From Selenomonadaceae bacterium (GTDB taxonomy: Bacteria > Bacillota > Negativicutes > Selenomonadales > Selenomonadaceae), in the NCBI GenBank assembly GCA_017515635.1, contig JAFWFO010000045.1, positions 1 through 39,998 on the forward strand: a DNA stretch of 39,998 nt. The letters run 5' to 3'. Position 1 is the first letter of the stretch, and each line of letters starts with the position of its first letter. Positions 15,622 to 23,606 of this stretch are shown one piece after another. The notes beneath the pieces were generated by a model. That model was not told where the DNA came from, ran no database searches, and saw only the letters and a program-made list of their open reading frames with translations. The position numbers and the translations under genes were made by a program.

Positions 15622-15979
15622 ATTCACTGTGCCGACGGAGCCTGTGCCCTTCAAGCGATCGTTGGTGAACGGCAAGCGGCATTTCAATGACCCGCGCTAT
15701 TCCGACTTCAAGAACGTTGTCGGACTTCACGCCAAAGCCGCAATGCGGGGACAGGCTCCGTTGACCGACGCAGTGAAAATTTCGGTCGTCATCAGCACCA
15801 AATACAAACCGACTTCGCTGAGAGCCGGCGACATTGACAACCATTTGAAAGCCGCAATGGATGCCTTGAACGAAATTGGTTACACCGACGATCGACAAGT
15901 CGTTGAGGCGCATATCTACCTGTTCAAAGGCGAACCGCAATTAGAAATCACACTGGAGGAGCTAACGCGATGCGATTAA
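15608..15979 (+). CDS. rusA: RusA-family Holliday-junction resolvase
   Basis: ATG at 15608 is the first start that gives a normal RusA N-terminus (LTIKFTVPTEPVPFKR). The 123-residue protein carries the conserved acidic motif GDIDNHLKAAMDALN (Asp75, Asp77 and a later Asp) and the DDRQVVEAHIYLF strand. RusA dimers cut four-way junctions, needed to resolve recombination and replication intermediates before packaging. Confidence 0.9.
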   Translation: MLTIKFTVPTEPVPFKRSLVNGKRHFNDPRYSDFKNVVGLHAKAAMRGQAPLTDAVKISVVISTKYKPTSLRAGDIDNHLKAAMDALNEIGYTDDRQVVEAHIYLFKGEPQLEITLEELTRCD

Positions 15980-16194
15980 TCAAAACACCAACCGGAAGGT
16001 ATATCAACGCCGACCAAGTCAAAAGTTTTTACGCCGACGAACGTGGACGCGTTTTCGCGATATTCGGCTTGATTGTTCGCAGTGACGGTGTGGTCGTCGA
16101 TTATGAAGAACAATTGTTGGAGCGATTCGACAGCAAAACTGCAGCGCAAACGTGGCTTGACAATCTCGTTATCAAACTCAACGCGGAGAAATAA
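15970..16194 (+). CDS. Small paralogue array, member 1
   Basis: ATG at 15970 overlaps the RusA end and follows GGAGG. The 74-residue protein starts IKTPTGRYINADQVKSFYAD, has a central beta hairpin, and ends with a helix AAQTWLDNLVIKLNAEK. That C-terminal helix is shared by several following genes. No known family; unknown function. Confidence 0.65.
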   Translation: MRLIKTPTGRYINADQVKSFYADERGRVFAIFGLIVRSDGVVVDYEEQLLERFDSKTAAQTWLDNLVIKLNAEK

Positions 16195-16202
16195 TCATGT
16201 GG
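16176..16202 (+). repeat. 27-bp direct repeat at gene junction, copy 1
   Basis: Identical to 16819-16845. It covers the last codons of one gene (Leu-Asn-Ala-Glu-Lys-stop), a GCGGAG ribosome site and the ATGTGG start of the next gene. Recombination between copies would gain or lose whole genes cleanly. Confidence 0.85.
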
Positions 16203-16604
16203 GAGAAAGACGGCGAAAACCTTATCGTCGACAAAAGAAACAATGTGGAATTTTTCATCACGGTCGCAATGATTTTTCAAGACAAATACGAACAGCGTAT
16301 CGAGGGATTTTTCGACACCGTTGACGAAGCGAAGGCGGCACTCGAAAAAAAATACGCCGAACTCAAAGCCGAGGAAGAAGCAGAACCGTGGCAGATTGCC
16401 GACGACGGCAACGCTTATTTTGGCGAAAACAAAATATTCCGCGTGGAAGTAAAGGACGACAAACAGTCTTTCGGTTACGTCGTTTTACATCAAAATTCCA
16501 ACGCCGGAAATGTTTACAACGATTTTCTTGGTTTTAGAAGAACCGACGACGATGCGCGGAATGCTATAGTTGAATTCGTCGACGTTTTCAACGCGAGGGC
16601 TTAA
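16197..16604 (+). CDS. Small paralogue array, member 2 (tandem double domain)
   Basis: ATG at 16197 is embedded in the 27-bp junction repeat. The 135-residue protein looks like two copies of the array domain. Residues 1-55 (MWEKDGENLIV ... FFDTVDEAKAALEKKYAEL) and 65-135 (PWQIADDGNAYF ... RRTDDDARNAIVEFVDVFNA) share the same W-strand, beta-hairpin and C-terminal-helix plan. This suggests fusion of two neighbouring units. Confidence 0.65.
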   Translation: MWEKDGENLIVDKRNNVEFFITVAMIFQDKYEQRIEGFFDTVDEAKAALEKKYAELKAEEEAEPWQIADDGNAYFGENKIFRVEVKDDKQSFGYVVLHQNSNAGNVYNDFLGFRRTDDDARNAIVEFVDVFNARA

Positions 16605-16606
16605 TC

Positions 16607-16837
16607 ATGTGGAGAATTACCAAAGGCAGGTGCTTTGCCTACAACGAGGTTAAAGAAACAGACGAAACTGTATTTGTCACCAAAGAATATTTCGGGATTC
16701 TTCCCATCGGCTATGCTGTTGAGAAAAGAAATTTCGGCGGCAAGCCGGCACCCGAGAGAATTGCAACTTTCAATACCGAAGAAGAAGCTATCGCGTATCT
16801 CGCGGAACTCGTCACCAGACTCAACGCGGAGAAATAA
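16607..16837 (+). CDS. Small paralogue array, member 3
   Basis: ATG at 16607 (MWRITKG) follows GCGAGGG. The 76-residue protein ends with IATFNTEEEAIAYLAELVTRLNAEK, matching member 1 at the C-terminus. The N-terminal strand differs from its neighbours, as if the variable half carries specificity. Confidence 0.65.
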   Translation: MWRITKGRCFAYNEVKETDETVFVTKEYFGILPIGYAVEKRNFGGKPAPERIATFNTEEEAIAYLAELVTRLNAEK

Positions 16838-16845
16838 TCATGTGG
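16819..16845 (+). repeat. 27-bp direct repeat at gene junction, copy 2
   Basis: Exact copy of 16176-16202, 643 bases downstream, again joining the end of one array gene to the start of the next. Confidence 0.85.
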
Positions 16846-17055
16846 ACGATTGACGAAAACGGCAACGCCGATGGAGACGACGACAAATCGCTGTCTATCT
16901 TTGAAAAATTCGGCGTTCGCGAAATTTCTTGTGTTCACGGCAACGACGAACACAGCTATTGGATTGAACGCGACATTGCAATTTTCGACGCCAAAGCCGA
17001 CGCAAAAGATTTCATTAAGTGGCTCGTCGACAAACTCAACGCGGAGGGAGATTAA
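16840..17055 (+). CDS. Small paralogue array, member 4
   Basis: ATG at 16840 (MWTIDENG) lies in the second junction repeat. The 71-residue protein is acidic, has IAIFDAKADAKDFIKWLVDKLNAEG at the C-terminus and is clearly related to members 1 and 3. Its TAA overlaps the next ATG by one base. Confidence 0.65.
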   Translation: MWTIDENGNADGDDDKSLSIFEKFGVREISCVHGNDEHSYWIERDIAIFDAKADAKDFIKWLVDKLNAEGD

Positions 17056-17225
17056 TGAACGAGACTTTCGACATCATCTTTTTTGCCGTAGTGCTCGGCA
17101 CAACAATAGCACTCGGCGTGGAAATTTACGACTTCTGCGATTCGGCGTTTGACTTTTACGCGGTCGGATTCGTCAACGCTCTGATTCTGCTCTACGGCGC
17201 ATTTAACATAGGCAAGCGACTTTAG
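17055..17225 (+). CDS. Small membrane protein (56 aa)
   Basis: ATG at 17055 overlaps the previous stop (TAATG), with GGAGGG upstream. Two hydrophobic segments (about residues 5-22 and 33-52) are separated by an acidic/aromatic turn; the C-terminus is basic. One of the tiny membrane proteins of the early operon. Confidence 0.55.
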   Translation: MNETFDIIFFAVVLGTTIALGVEIYDFCDSAFDFYAVGFVNALILLYGAFNIGKRL

Positions 17226-17254
17226 GAGCAGACAGAAAAAACGGAGGGACGCGC

Positions 17255-17338
17255 ATGAATAAATTACTCGGAGAACACGGCGAGGACGCCGAAAAGTTTG
17301 CTGAACGGCTCGTTGAAAAAATCAATTTCGAGGAGTGA
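17255..17338 (+). CDS. Possible micro-protein (27 aa)
   Basis: ATG at 17255 has ACGGAGGG upstream. The 27-residue product is a single acidic amphipathic helix (LLGEHGEDAEKFAERLVEKI), similar in style to the C-terminal helix of the array proteins. It fills an otherwise empty 118-base gap. It could be a remnant of an array gene or a real micro-protein. Confidence 0.4.
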   Translation: MNKLLGEHGEDAEKFAERLVEKINFEE

Positions 17339-17343
17339 AACTA

Positions 17344-17604
17344 ATGCCGAACCGCGACGATTTTTACAAGCTCGACGAATTCAGTTTCGGGCAGTGTTGC
17401 AACATTCTTGAAGAATACGAAGATGCACGCTTCAAAGTCAACGCGACATTGTCCGCGATCAATCCCGACGGAATCAACGTCAAAACTCTTGACGCGCTGG
17501 ACAAGCTCCTTGAACACGTCGGCAACACTCGCAAGACAAAATTGTTTCGCTCAATCTTCGCGCAAATCAAGAAAGAAGAATTCCCCGACGAGGAAACGCA
17601 ATGA
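17344..17604 (+). CDS. Hypothetical helical protein (86 aa)
   Basis: ATG at 17344 is preferred to a GTG three codons earlier; GAGGAG is in place. The 86-residue protein is helical, with two Cys (GQCCNILEEYED) and a C-terminal basic-then-acidic helix. Its TGA overlaps the next ATG. No family recognised. Confidence 0.6.
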   Translation: MPNRDDFYKLDEFSFGQCCNILEEYEDARFKVNATLSAINPDGINVKTLDALDKLLEHVGNTRKTKLFRSIFAQIKKEEFPDEETQ

Positions 17605-17777
17605 AATCAAGTGAACTCTTCGACATTATGCTTTTGATTGTCACCGCGCTTTGCATCGTCATTACGGCAGCAATCGCCGACAAGCCGATTTATTTTCTTG
17701 CCGGAATTTGTTACGGCAGTTCGCTGACGATATCCCTTTACTCGATTTACAAAAGACACAAAAACGGAGCTGATTGA
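17601..17777 (+). CDS. Small membrane protein (58 aa)
   Basis: ATG at 17601 overlaps the previous stop (ATGA), with GAGGAA upstream. Two hydrophobic segments (about residues 7-26 and 30-48) and a basic tail (KRHKNG). Function unknown. Confidence 0.55.
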   Translation: MKSSELFDIMLLIVTALCIVITAAIADKPIYFLAGICYGSSLTISLYSIYKRHKNGAD

Positions 17778-17778
17778 C

Positions 17779-17982
17779 GTGGACAAATATTTTATCCGTG
17801 AAACGTCAAAGCCCGACGGGCAAAAAGTCTGGCGCGTTATCAGGACTACCGACATCGGGCTTTTCATAGACAAAATCGCAGAAAAAGTAATTGCCACGTT
17901 TGAAACGGAATTTGAGGCAAGAAAATACCTCACGCGGACAATGTTGCTTCAATCAAAACTCCGTCAAACCCGCAAAAAATAA
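17779..17982 (+). CDS. Basic small protein, distant array member
   Basis: GTG at 17779 follows ACGGAG. The 67-residue product has the segment VIATFETEFEARKYLTRT, which echoes the IATFNTEEEA pattern of array member 3, but it ends in a basic tail instead of LNAE. It is probably a diverged member of the same family. Confidence 0.55.
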   Translation: MDKYFIRETSKPDGQKVWRVIRTTDIGLFIDKIAEKVIATFETEFEARKYLTRTMLLQSKLRQTRKK

Positions 17983-18001
17983 TTTTTGGAGGCTGATTCA
18001 T

Positions 18002-18157
18002 TTGAAAGATCTTGACTACGAAAAAATTCTTGTCACCGGCGCGGCCGTGTTTATGTTCGGCTTCGGGCTCAACACTTGCGCCAACGTCGCTGACTTCCTC
18101 GGCGGTGTCTTCGCAGGCTCCGCCGCAATAATCACTTACGCTTACTGGAAAAATTAA
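18002..18157 (+). CDS. Small membrane protein (51 aa), TTG start
   Basis: TTG at 18002 is the only start with a proper ribosome site (GGAGG nine bases upstream). The 51-residue product has a hydrophobic, Gly-rich core (about residues 8-47) that could form two short membrane helices. Function unknown. Confidence 0.5.
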   Translation: MKDLDYEKILVTGAAVFMFGFGLNTCANVADFLGGVFAGSAAIITYAYWKN

Positions 18158-18262
18158 CGGGGAGGGCTTGTCGTGAACCAATCCGGCATTTTCACCGACA
18201 GACGAGGTCGCCGTTGGGTTTCGACAAGCTCTGTCTTCAATTCGACCAAAGGAGAAATGCAA

Positions 18263-20506
18263 ATGCAAGTAATAAAGCGCGACGGATCAAAAGTTACTTT
18301 CGACAAGACGAAAATTTTCAACGCGCTCAAAAAATGTCGCGACGCCGTCAGCACCGAAACACCCGACATCACGCTTAACTTTATCGCGAGTCAAGTTGAA
18401 GGCGGTCTGCTCTTGCGCGGGCTTGAAAATGTCCACGTCGAAGAAATTCAAGATATTGTCGAACGCGAATTGATTCAATGTCGGCTGAGCAAAATGGCGC
18501 AGGCTTATATCCGTTATCGCTACCTGCACAAAATCAAACGCGACGCGGGCGAAAATCTCATGTCGACCTGCAAAGAAATTTTCTTCGCGGACGCCGCCGA
18601 CGTTGACGCAAAACGCTCGAACGCAAATATCAACACCAACGCACCGATGGGTATCATGCTCAACATTGGTGCCGAAAGCGCAAAACATTTCGTCAACAAT
18701 TACGTCCTGCCGAAAGAATTTGCCGACGCACACAAGGAAAATTTTATCCACATTCACGATCAAGATTTTTCGCTGATAACTTTGAACTGTTGCCAAATTG
18801 ACTTGCTCAAACTTTTGCACGGCGGATTTTCTACCGGTCACGGCTCAATTCGCGAACCGAATTCGATTCGCTCCTATGCCGCGCTTGCTTGCATTGCAAT
18901 TCAAGCGAACCAAAATGACATGTTCGGCGGGCAGTCAATCAACGCGTTTGATTTCGCAATGGCAGAAGGCGTCCGCAAAAGTTTTCGTAAAGCTCTTGCC
19001 GACGAAGCCGAAAAAGCTTGCCTGTACACGGGCAAAGTCACGCGCCAAATTCCCGCAACGGTTGAAACTTTCCGATACAACGACGCCGACAGTTTGAAAC
19101 GCATCGCGGACATTTTGGGCGACGATTTCTTAGCGAAGAAAATTTACAACAACGCTTGCAAATCCGTCGAAGGCGAAACTTATCAGGCAATGGAAGCGGT
19201 TATCCACAACTTTAATACGCTCCACAGTCGGGCGGGTGCGCAAGTTCCCTTCAGCTCAATCAACTACGGCATGGACACTTCGCCCGAAGGTCGGCTGGTT
19301 ATCCGCGCCACGCTCACCGCGATTAAAAACGGACTCGGCAAAGGCGAAACGGCGATTTTCCCGATCAGCGTTTTTCAAATCAAGAGCGGCGTGAATTACA
19401 ACGAAGGCGACCCGAATTACGATTTATTCAAATTTGCCTGCGAAGTCAGCGCGAAAAGATTGTTCCCAAATTTTTTAAATCTCGACGCGCCGTACAACGC
19501 TCAATATTACAAATCGGGCGATTACAACAGTTTCGTCGCCACTATGGGTTGCAGATCAAGAGTTATGGGCAACGTCAACGGCCCCGAAGTGTCGGGCGGC
19601 CGCGGCAATTTCGCATTCGTGACGATTAATCTGCCGAAACTTGCGCTCGAAGCCGGCGGCAACGTCGACGAATTCTTTAAGCTCTACGACAAATATATTC
19701 AGCTCTGCCACGACTATTTACTTTTCAGGCTGAAATATATTGCCGCCAAACACGTTTACAATTTCCCGTTCCTCATGGGACAAGGCGTCTGGCTTGATTC
19801 GGACAAACTCAAGCCGACCGATACCGTTGCCGACGTTTTGAAACACGCGAGTTATTCAATCGGATTTTGCGGGCTTGCGGAATGTCTCGTGGCGTTGACG
19901 GGCAAGCATCACGGCGAAAGTGAACAAGCTCAAAGTTTGGGACTTGATATTGTCGGGCACCTTCGCGCAAAAACCGACGCGTACACCGCCGCCGAAAAGA
20001 TGAACTGGACGACTTTTGCCACGCCCGCCGAGTCGACCGCAGGAAGTTTCCAACGCGCCAATCGCAGAAAATTCGGCGTCATTGAAGGCGTCACCGACCG
20101 TGAATACATGACGAATTCAAATCATGTGCCCGTTTATTGCAAAATCAACGCGTTCGACAAAATCAAAATCGAGGCACCGTATCACGCATTTTGCAACGCG
20201 GGCGCGATTTCATACATTGAGATGGATGGCGACCCGTCAAGAAATGTCACCGCGTTTGAGAAAATTGTTCGCGCAATGCACGACGCCGACATGGGATATT
20301 TTTCGATAAATCATCCCGTCGATCATGATCCCGTTTGCGGTTTCACCGGCATTATCAACAACACTTGCCCGAAATGCGGCCGCAAAGAAACTCGCGAACA
20401 ACCTTTTTACAAAACGCGCCGAATCACGGGCTACTTGAGCGACACCAAAAATTGGAACGACGCCAAAATCGCCGAACTTCACGACAGAGTTAAACACGAC
20501 CGTTGA
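18263..20506 (+). CDS. nrdD: Anaerobic (class III) ribonucleoside-triphosphate reductase
   Basis: ATG at 18263 follows AAGGAG and gives the normal NrdD start, MQVIKRDGSKVTFDK (ATP-cone). A GTG at 18173 would add 30 residues unlike the family. The 747-residue enzyme keeps the ATP-cone (1-95), first active-site Cys210 (ALACIAIQ), Met428-Gly-Cys430 (TMGCRS), a Cys-rich zinc site (CGF...CPKCG) and the glycyl-radical loop RRITGYLS with Gly723. It makes dNTPs without oxygen. No activase (NrdG) gene is visible in the window, so a host or out-of-window activase is needed. It sits with dnaN and thyX. Confidence 0.95.
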   Translation: MQVIKRDGSKVTFDKTKIFNALKKCRDAVSTETPDITLNFIASQVEGGLLLRGLENVHVEEIQDIVERELIQCRLSKMAQAYIRYRYLHKIKRDAGENLMSTCKEIFFADAADVDAKRSNANINTNAPMGIMLNIGAESAKHFVNNYVLPKEFADAHKENFIHIHDQDFSLITLNCCQIDLLKLLHGGFSTGHGSIREPNSIRSYAALACIAIQANQNDMFGGQSINAFDFAMAEGVRKSFRKALADEAEKACLYTGKVTRQIPATVETFRYNDADSLKRIADILGDDFLAKKIYNNACKSVEGETYQAMEAVIHNFNTLHSRAGAQVPFSSINYGMDTSPEGRLVIRATLTAIKNGLGKGETAIFPISVFQIKSGVNYNEGDPNYDLFKFACEVSAKRLFPNFLNLDAPYNAQYYKSGDYNSFVATMGCRSRVMGNVNGPEVSGGRGNFAFVTINLPKLALEAGGNVDEFFKLYDKYIQLCHDYLLFRLKYIAAKHVYNFPFLMGQGVWLDSDKLKPTDTVADVLKHASYSIGFCGLAECLVALTGKHHGESEQAQSLGLDIVGHLRAKTDAYTAAEKMNWTTFATPAESTAGSFQRANRRKFGVIEGVTDREYMTNSNHVPVYCKINAFDKIKIEAPYHAFCNAGAISYIEMDGDPSRNVTAFEKIVRAMHDADMGYFSINHPVDHDPVCGFTGIINNTCPKCGRKETREQPFYKTRRITGYLSDTKNWNDAKIAELHDRVKHDR

Positions 20507-20518
20507 GGAGGTTGAACA

Positions 20519-21646
20519 ATGAAATTTGCCATTTACACAAAAGATTTACTTGACGGCTTGAAAGTCGTTGCCAAATGCGCCGATCCCAAACCAATGACGC
20601 CGATTTTGAGCGCGGTGAAAATTTCTGCCGACGGCGGGATTGTCACTCTCGAAGCGACCAATCTCAAACTTGCCGCAAGAACTGTATTGCCCGTGCACAT
20701 TGAAGACGGCGGCACCGTTTGCGTCAACGCTCGCTATCTGCTCGAAGTCGTCAACAAATTGCCCGAAGACACCGCAACTTTCACGCTCGAAGGAAATTCT
20801 CTGCACGTCAATTCCGGCGGCCAGCATTTCAATTTGCTCACGTTCGACGCCGAAGACTTTCCGTCGACGACATTTAACACGGAGCCCAAACTTGAAATCC
20901 TAATTCCCGTTTTCAAAGACATTCTGCGCAAAACGATTTTCGCCGTTTCAACCGAAGACGACCGTCCAATTTTCAAAGGCGTTAATTTCAATCTTAAAAC
21001 GCTCGGCAAAGTCGGTTACCGCTTGCAAGCTTTTTCGACCAACACACACCGCATCGCGTGTTATCTCGGCGGAACTCTCCCGAAACGCGACAGCGACATT
21101 GGCGAATTCAATATCATTATCCCGCCCGACGCCTTGCGCATGGTCAACGCCGCAATTTCAAACGATCCCGACGATTTTCTTCGGCTCGTACTCAACGAAC
21201 AAACGCTGACTTTCAAATTTAATAACGTTTGGATAAAAACGCGCTTAATCGAAGGCGAATTCCCGCCCGTTGACAAGCTTTTAGACGACACCAACCGCAC
21301 GGCGACCGCAACTTTCAACACGCTCGAACTCAAAGCCGCGCTTGACGCCGCGAAGCTCGTTGCCAAAGCGAACGAATACAACATGACGCGTTTGCGGCTC
21401 AGCGAAAATCAAATTGAAGTCTCCGCCACAAGCCACGATCGCGGCGACTTCGCGACAACCATTGAAGCGCATTGCGACAGCGACATTGAAATCGGATTCA
21501 ACACGGATTATCTGCTTGATTATCTCGGCGCGGCGGATTGCTCAAAAGTTTGCATGAAATACGGCGACAACGTCACGTCGATTAAAATGTCCGACTCCGA
21601 CGTTCCCGACGAATTTGTTTACATCGTGACGCCCGTGAGGATTTAA
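20519..21646 (+). CDS. dnaN: DNA polymerase III beta subunit (sliding clamp)
   Basis: ATG at 20519 follows GAGGAGG. The 375-residue protein has the full three-domain length of bacterial DnaN, starting MKFAIYTKDLLDGL and ending VYIVTPVRI, which matches the conserved C-terminal clamp strand. Clamps encircle DNA and hold polymerases and other partners. A phage-encoded bacterial-type clamp is uncommon and implies the phage recruits the host polymerase or directs its own partners. Confidence 0.92.
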   Translation: MKFAIYTKDLLDGLKVVAKCADPKPMTPILSAVKISADGGIVTLEATNLKLAARTVLPVHIEDGGTVCVNARYLLEVVNKLPEDTATFTLEGNSLHVNSGGQHFNLLTFDAEDFPSTTFNTEPKLEILIPVFKDILRKTIFAVSTEDDRPIFKGVNFNLKTLGKVGYRLQAFSTNTHRIACYLGGTLPKRDSDIGEFNIIIPPDALRMVNAAISNDPDDFLRLVLNEQTLTFKFNNVWIKTRLIEGEFPPVDKLLDDTNRTATATFNTLELKAALDAAKLVAKANEYNMTRLRLSENQIEVSATSHDRGDFATTIEAHCDSDIEIGFNTDYLLDYLGAADCSKVCMKYGDNVTSIKMSDSDVPDEFVYIVTPVRI

Positions 21647-21662
21647 AAATGAAGTAACTGCA

Positions 21663-21827
21663 ATGAAATTTTTACTTCAGTTGCTCACGTCAATCGTGTT
21701 TGCAGGCAACGCATTTGTGTTTCTCATCGCGTGCGATAATTTGTTGGCGGGCTTCGCAAATGCGTTTTTTGCCGGAACATATTTTTATGCAGCTTGTCAA
21801 TCTTTGTTGGGAGGAAAAGAACTGTGA
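21663..21827 (+). CDS. Small membrane protein (54 aa)
   Basis: ATG at 21663 follows the clamp gene by 16 bases with only a weak ribosome site. The 54-residue product is hydrophobic along most of its length, with one Asp-Asn break. Its TGA overlaps the GTG of thyX (GTGA), so it may couple thyX translation. Confidence 0.5.
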   Translation: MKFLLQLLTSIVFAGNAFVFLIACDNLLAGFANAFFAGTYFYAACQSLLGGKEL

Positions 21828-22516
21828 AAATTATCGAACCTTCAGCCGAACTTTACGACGAAATCAATCCCGAAGAAATTCTTCGCAAGCTCGAAATCTG
21901 CGGGCGCGTCAGCCGAAAGTCACAACCTCGCAATTTCGCCGCCGAACCTCGCAACGATTTAGCGCGTCACGACGCCATTGTCGGCGAAAATCAAGTTGAA
22001 CCTCGCAAAAGTGTTGAAGAACTTCGCAACGAGGCGGCTGAAAGTTTTGTCCGCTCAATCATCAAGCGCGGACACGAGTCCGTTTTGGAACACGTCAGCT
22101 TGACTTTCAAAATCGTTTGCGACCGCGCAATCATGGCGGAATTGACCCGTCACCGGCTCGCAAGTTTCACCGTCGAATCAACCCGCTACGTCAAATACGA
22201 CGAATTGACCGTTATCGAACCACCGAAACTGAAACGCAACCAACTTTATCGCTGGCGACTGGGCGTCAGTGCCGCCAACGTTGAATACCAACATTTAATC
22301 GAACTCGGTTGTCCGCCCGAAATTGCCCGATCAGTGTTGCCGCTTTGTTTGGCGACGGAACTTTACATGACCGCGAACTTGCGGGAATGGAGACACGTTT
22401 TGAAACTTCGCACCGACAAAGCCGCTCATCCGCAAATGCGTTTCGTCGCGGGCAAAATCTTTGAAATCCTTCGGGACAGGTTGCCCGTTATCGTGGAGGA
22501 CATCAACAATGAATAA
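21824..22516 (+). CDS. thyX: Flavin-dependent thymidylate synthase
   Basis: GTG at 21824 has GGAGG upstream and gives the family start VKIIEPSAELY. The 230-residue protein carries the ThyX signature RHRLASFTVESTRY (from Arg109) and the GHESVLEHVSLTF motif. It converts dUMP to dTMP using FAD. A stretch near residues 35-60 repeats 'PRN' units and is unusual for the family. It acts with NrdD and the MazG-like protein to shape the nucleotide pool. Confidence 0.92.
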   Translation: MKIIEPSAELYDEINPEEILRKLEICGRVSRKSQPRNFAAEPRNDLARHDAIVGENQVEPRKSVEELRNEAAESFVRSIIKRGHESVLEHVSLTFKIVCDRAIMAELTRHRLASFTVESTRYVKYDELTVIEPPKLKRNQLYRWRLGVSAANVEYQHLIELGCPPEIARSVLPLCLATELYMTANLREWRHVLKLRTDKAAHPQMRFVAGKIFEILRDRLPVIVEDINNE

Positions 22517-22802
22517 TCGTGAAATTAGCTTGTTGTATGCACTGGCTTACATTGCATCTGACCTGCGTGTCCACATCAGCGCGGTTATTAACTTGCTCAT
22601 TAAAAAAGGCGTTTTCAGCAACGCCGAGTTTTCTATGGAACGCGAAGGACTTCAAGTTACTGAATCCACGGCGGTTTTGCGTGACGTCCAAGAGCTTATT
22701 CGAGGGATAATCCATCTTACAGAGGACATTGACAGAACCCGACCACAAAGTCAAACGCCACATTGTCCCGTTCAACGACAAAGAAAAGCCGCATTGGAAT
22801 GA
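22509..22802 (+). CDS. Hypothetical helical protein (97 aa)
   Basis: ATG at 22509 overlaps the thyX end and follows GGAGG. The 97-residue product has a hydrophobic N-terminal helical part and a charged middle (REGLQVTESTAVLRDVQELI). The last 25 residues overlap the next gene and look unstructured. No family recognised. Confidence 0.5.
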   Translation: MNNREISLLYALAYIASDLRVHISAVINLLIKKGVFSNAEFSMEREGLQVTESTAVLRDVQELIRGIIHLTEDIDRTRPQSQTPHCPVQRQRKAALE

Positions 22803-23040
22803 ATATCCCGTACACGGCTGGCTCGGTTCCGGCGTCAAAGATAAAAACGGCGTCGAGATATTTGAAGGCGACATCTTGCTTTGGATTGGTTATGGCAACA
22901 AACCGCGCAAGTTGCCTGTTTCTTTTCATGACGGTTGCTTTTGGTACAAAGACATTGACGGCAATGATTACACGTTGGAACCTGAAGACGCACAGTTTTA
23001 TGAAGTCGTCGGGCACGTCGCCACGGAGGACGAACAATGA
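22729..23040 (+). CDS. YopX-like protein, copy 5
   Basis: TTG at 22729 follows AGAGGA; it overlaps the previous gene by 74 bases. The 103-residue protein has the YopX core GVKDKNGVEIFEGDILLW and ends YEVVGHVATE. It is closer to copy 4 (15298) than to copies 1 and 2. Function unknown. Confidence 0.75.
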   Translation: MTEPDHKVKRHIVPFNDKEKPHWNEYPVHGWLGSGVKDKNGVEIFEGDILLWIGYGNKPRKLPVSFHDGCFWYKDIDGNDYTLEPEDAQFYEVVGHVATEDEQ

Positions 23041-23486
23041 ACGAATTTCCACTGCCGCAATTCCACACCGACGAAGATTATATCCGCGCCGTGAGTGAAG
23101 CCGCCAAAGCCGGTAAATTGAAATGGCAGCTCGAATCACTTCAAAGACGTTGCAAGCCCGTTGACCGTGACTTTCTGCCGAAACCCGTCGTCAGAGACGG
23201 TAAGCGCAAGTTCACGAAAAATTATTCCTATCGTGATTGGTTTTTGAAACTGCAAGAAAAAATTTTCGAGGCGTTTGAAGCCGGTAGGGAAGATGTCATT
23301 TTCGACATCAACAATTTATATCCGATCGTTCGCCGTGAAAATGTCGACAAGCTTGCCGAGGAAATCACCGACATTATCACCATTTGCACAAGTTTTTTGG
23401 AAGCGTTAGGCATTGACCAAAAAGCCCGCGCAGAAATTCAACGCCGCGTCAATCAGAAAAATGCCACTCGCGGATACATCGGATAA
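23037..23486 (+). CDS. MazG-like nucleotide pyrophosphohydrolase
   Basis: ATG at 23037 overlaps the previous stop (ATGA), with GGAGG upstream. The 149-residue protein is helical with a conserved C-terminal half: AEEITDIITICTSFLEALGID followed by RVNQKNATRGYI. This is the pattern of phage MazG-like all-alpha NTP pyrophosphatases, with EExxD as metal ligands. Such enzymes trim unwanted or signalling nucleotides. The assignment is from pattern alone. Confidence 0.65.
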   Translation: MNEFPLPQFHTDEDYIRAVSEAAKAGKLKWQLESLQRRCKPVDRDFLPKPVVRDGKRKFTKNYSYRDWFLKLQEKIFEAFEAGREDVIFDINNLYPIVRRENVDKLAEEITDIITICTSFLEALGIDQKARAEIQRRVNQKNATRGYIG

Positions 23487-23522
23487 CGCAAAAAAAAACC
23501 GTCGCAACGCGCTTTAAACTGT

Positions 23523-23534
23523 GTTGTATACAAC
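23523..23534. promoter_or_regulatory. Palindromic operator candidate before the amidoligase gene
   Basis: GTTGTATACAAC is a perfect 12-base palindrome, and the flanking TG and CA extend the symmetry imperfectly. It lies 10 bases before a TTGACT (23544-23549) that could be a -35 box; the matching -10 is poor. It sits in the only long gap (120 bases) between 18 kb and 26 kb, so it may control the genes from 23607. Confidence 0.5.
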
Positions 23535-23606
23535 GCAAACCCGTTGACTTTTCGCCCCAAAAGAGTGACTAATGCGTCACCAAAAACAAAGGGGGAGACT
23601 TACAAA

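Noticed and set aside
18173..18262. 30-residue N-terminal extension of NrdD from a GTG start
   Set aside because: The extension does not resemble the family, and an internal ATG has a good ribosome site and gives the normal ATP-cone start. It remains possible as a minor start.
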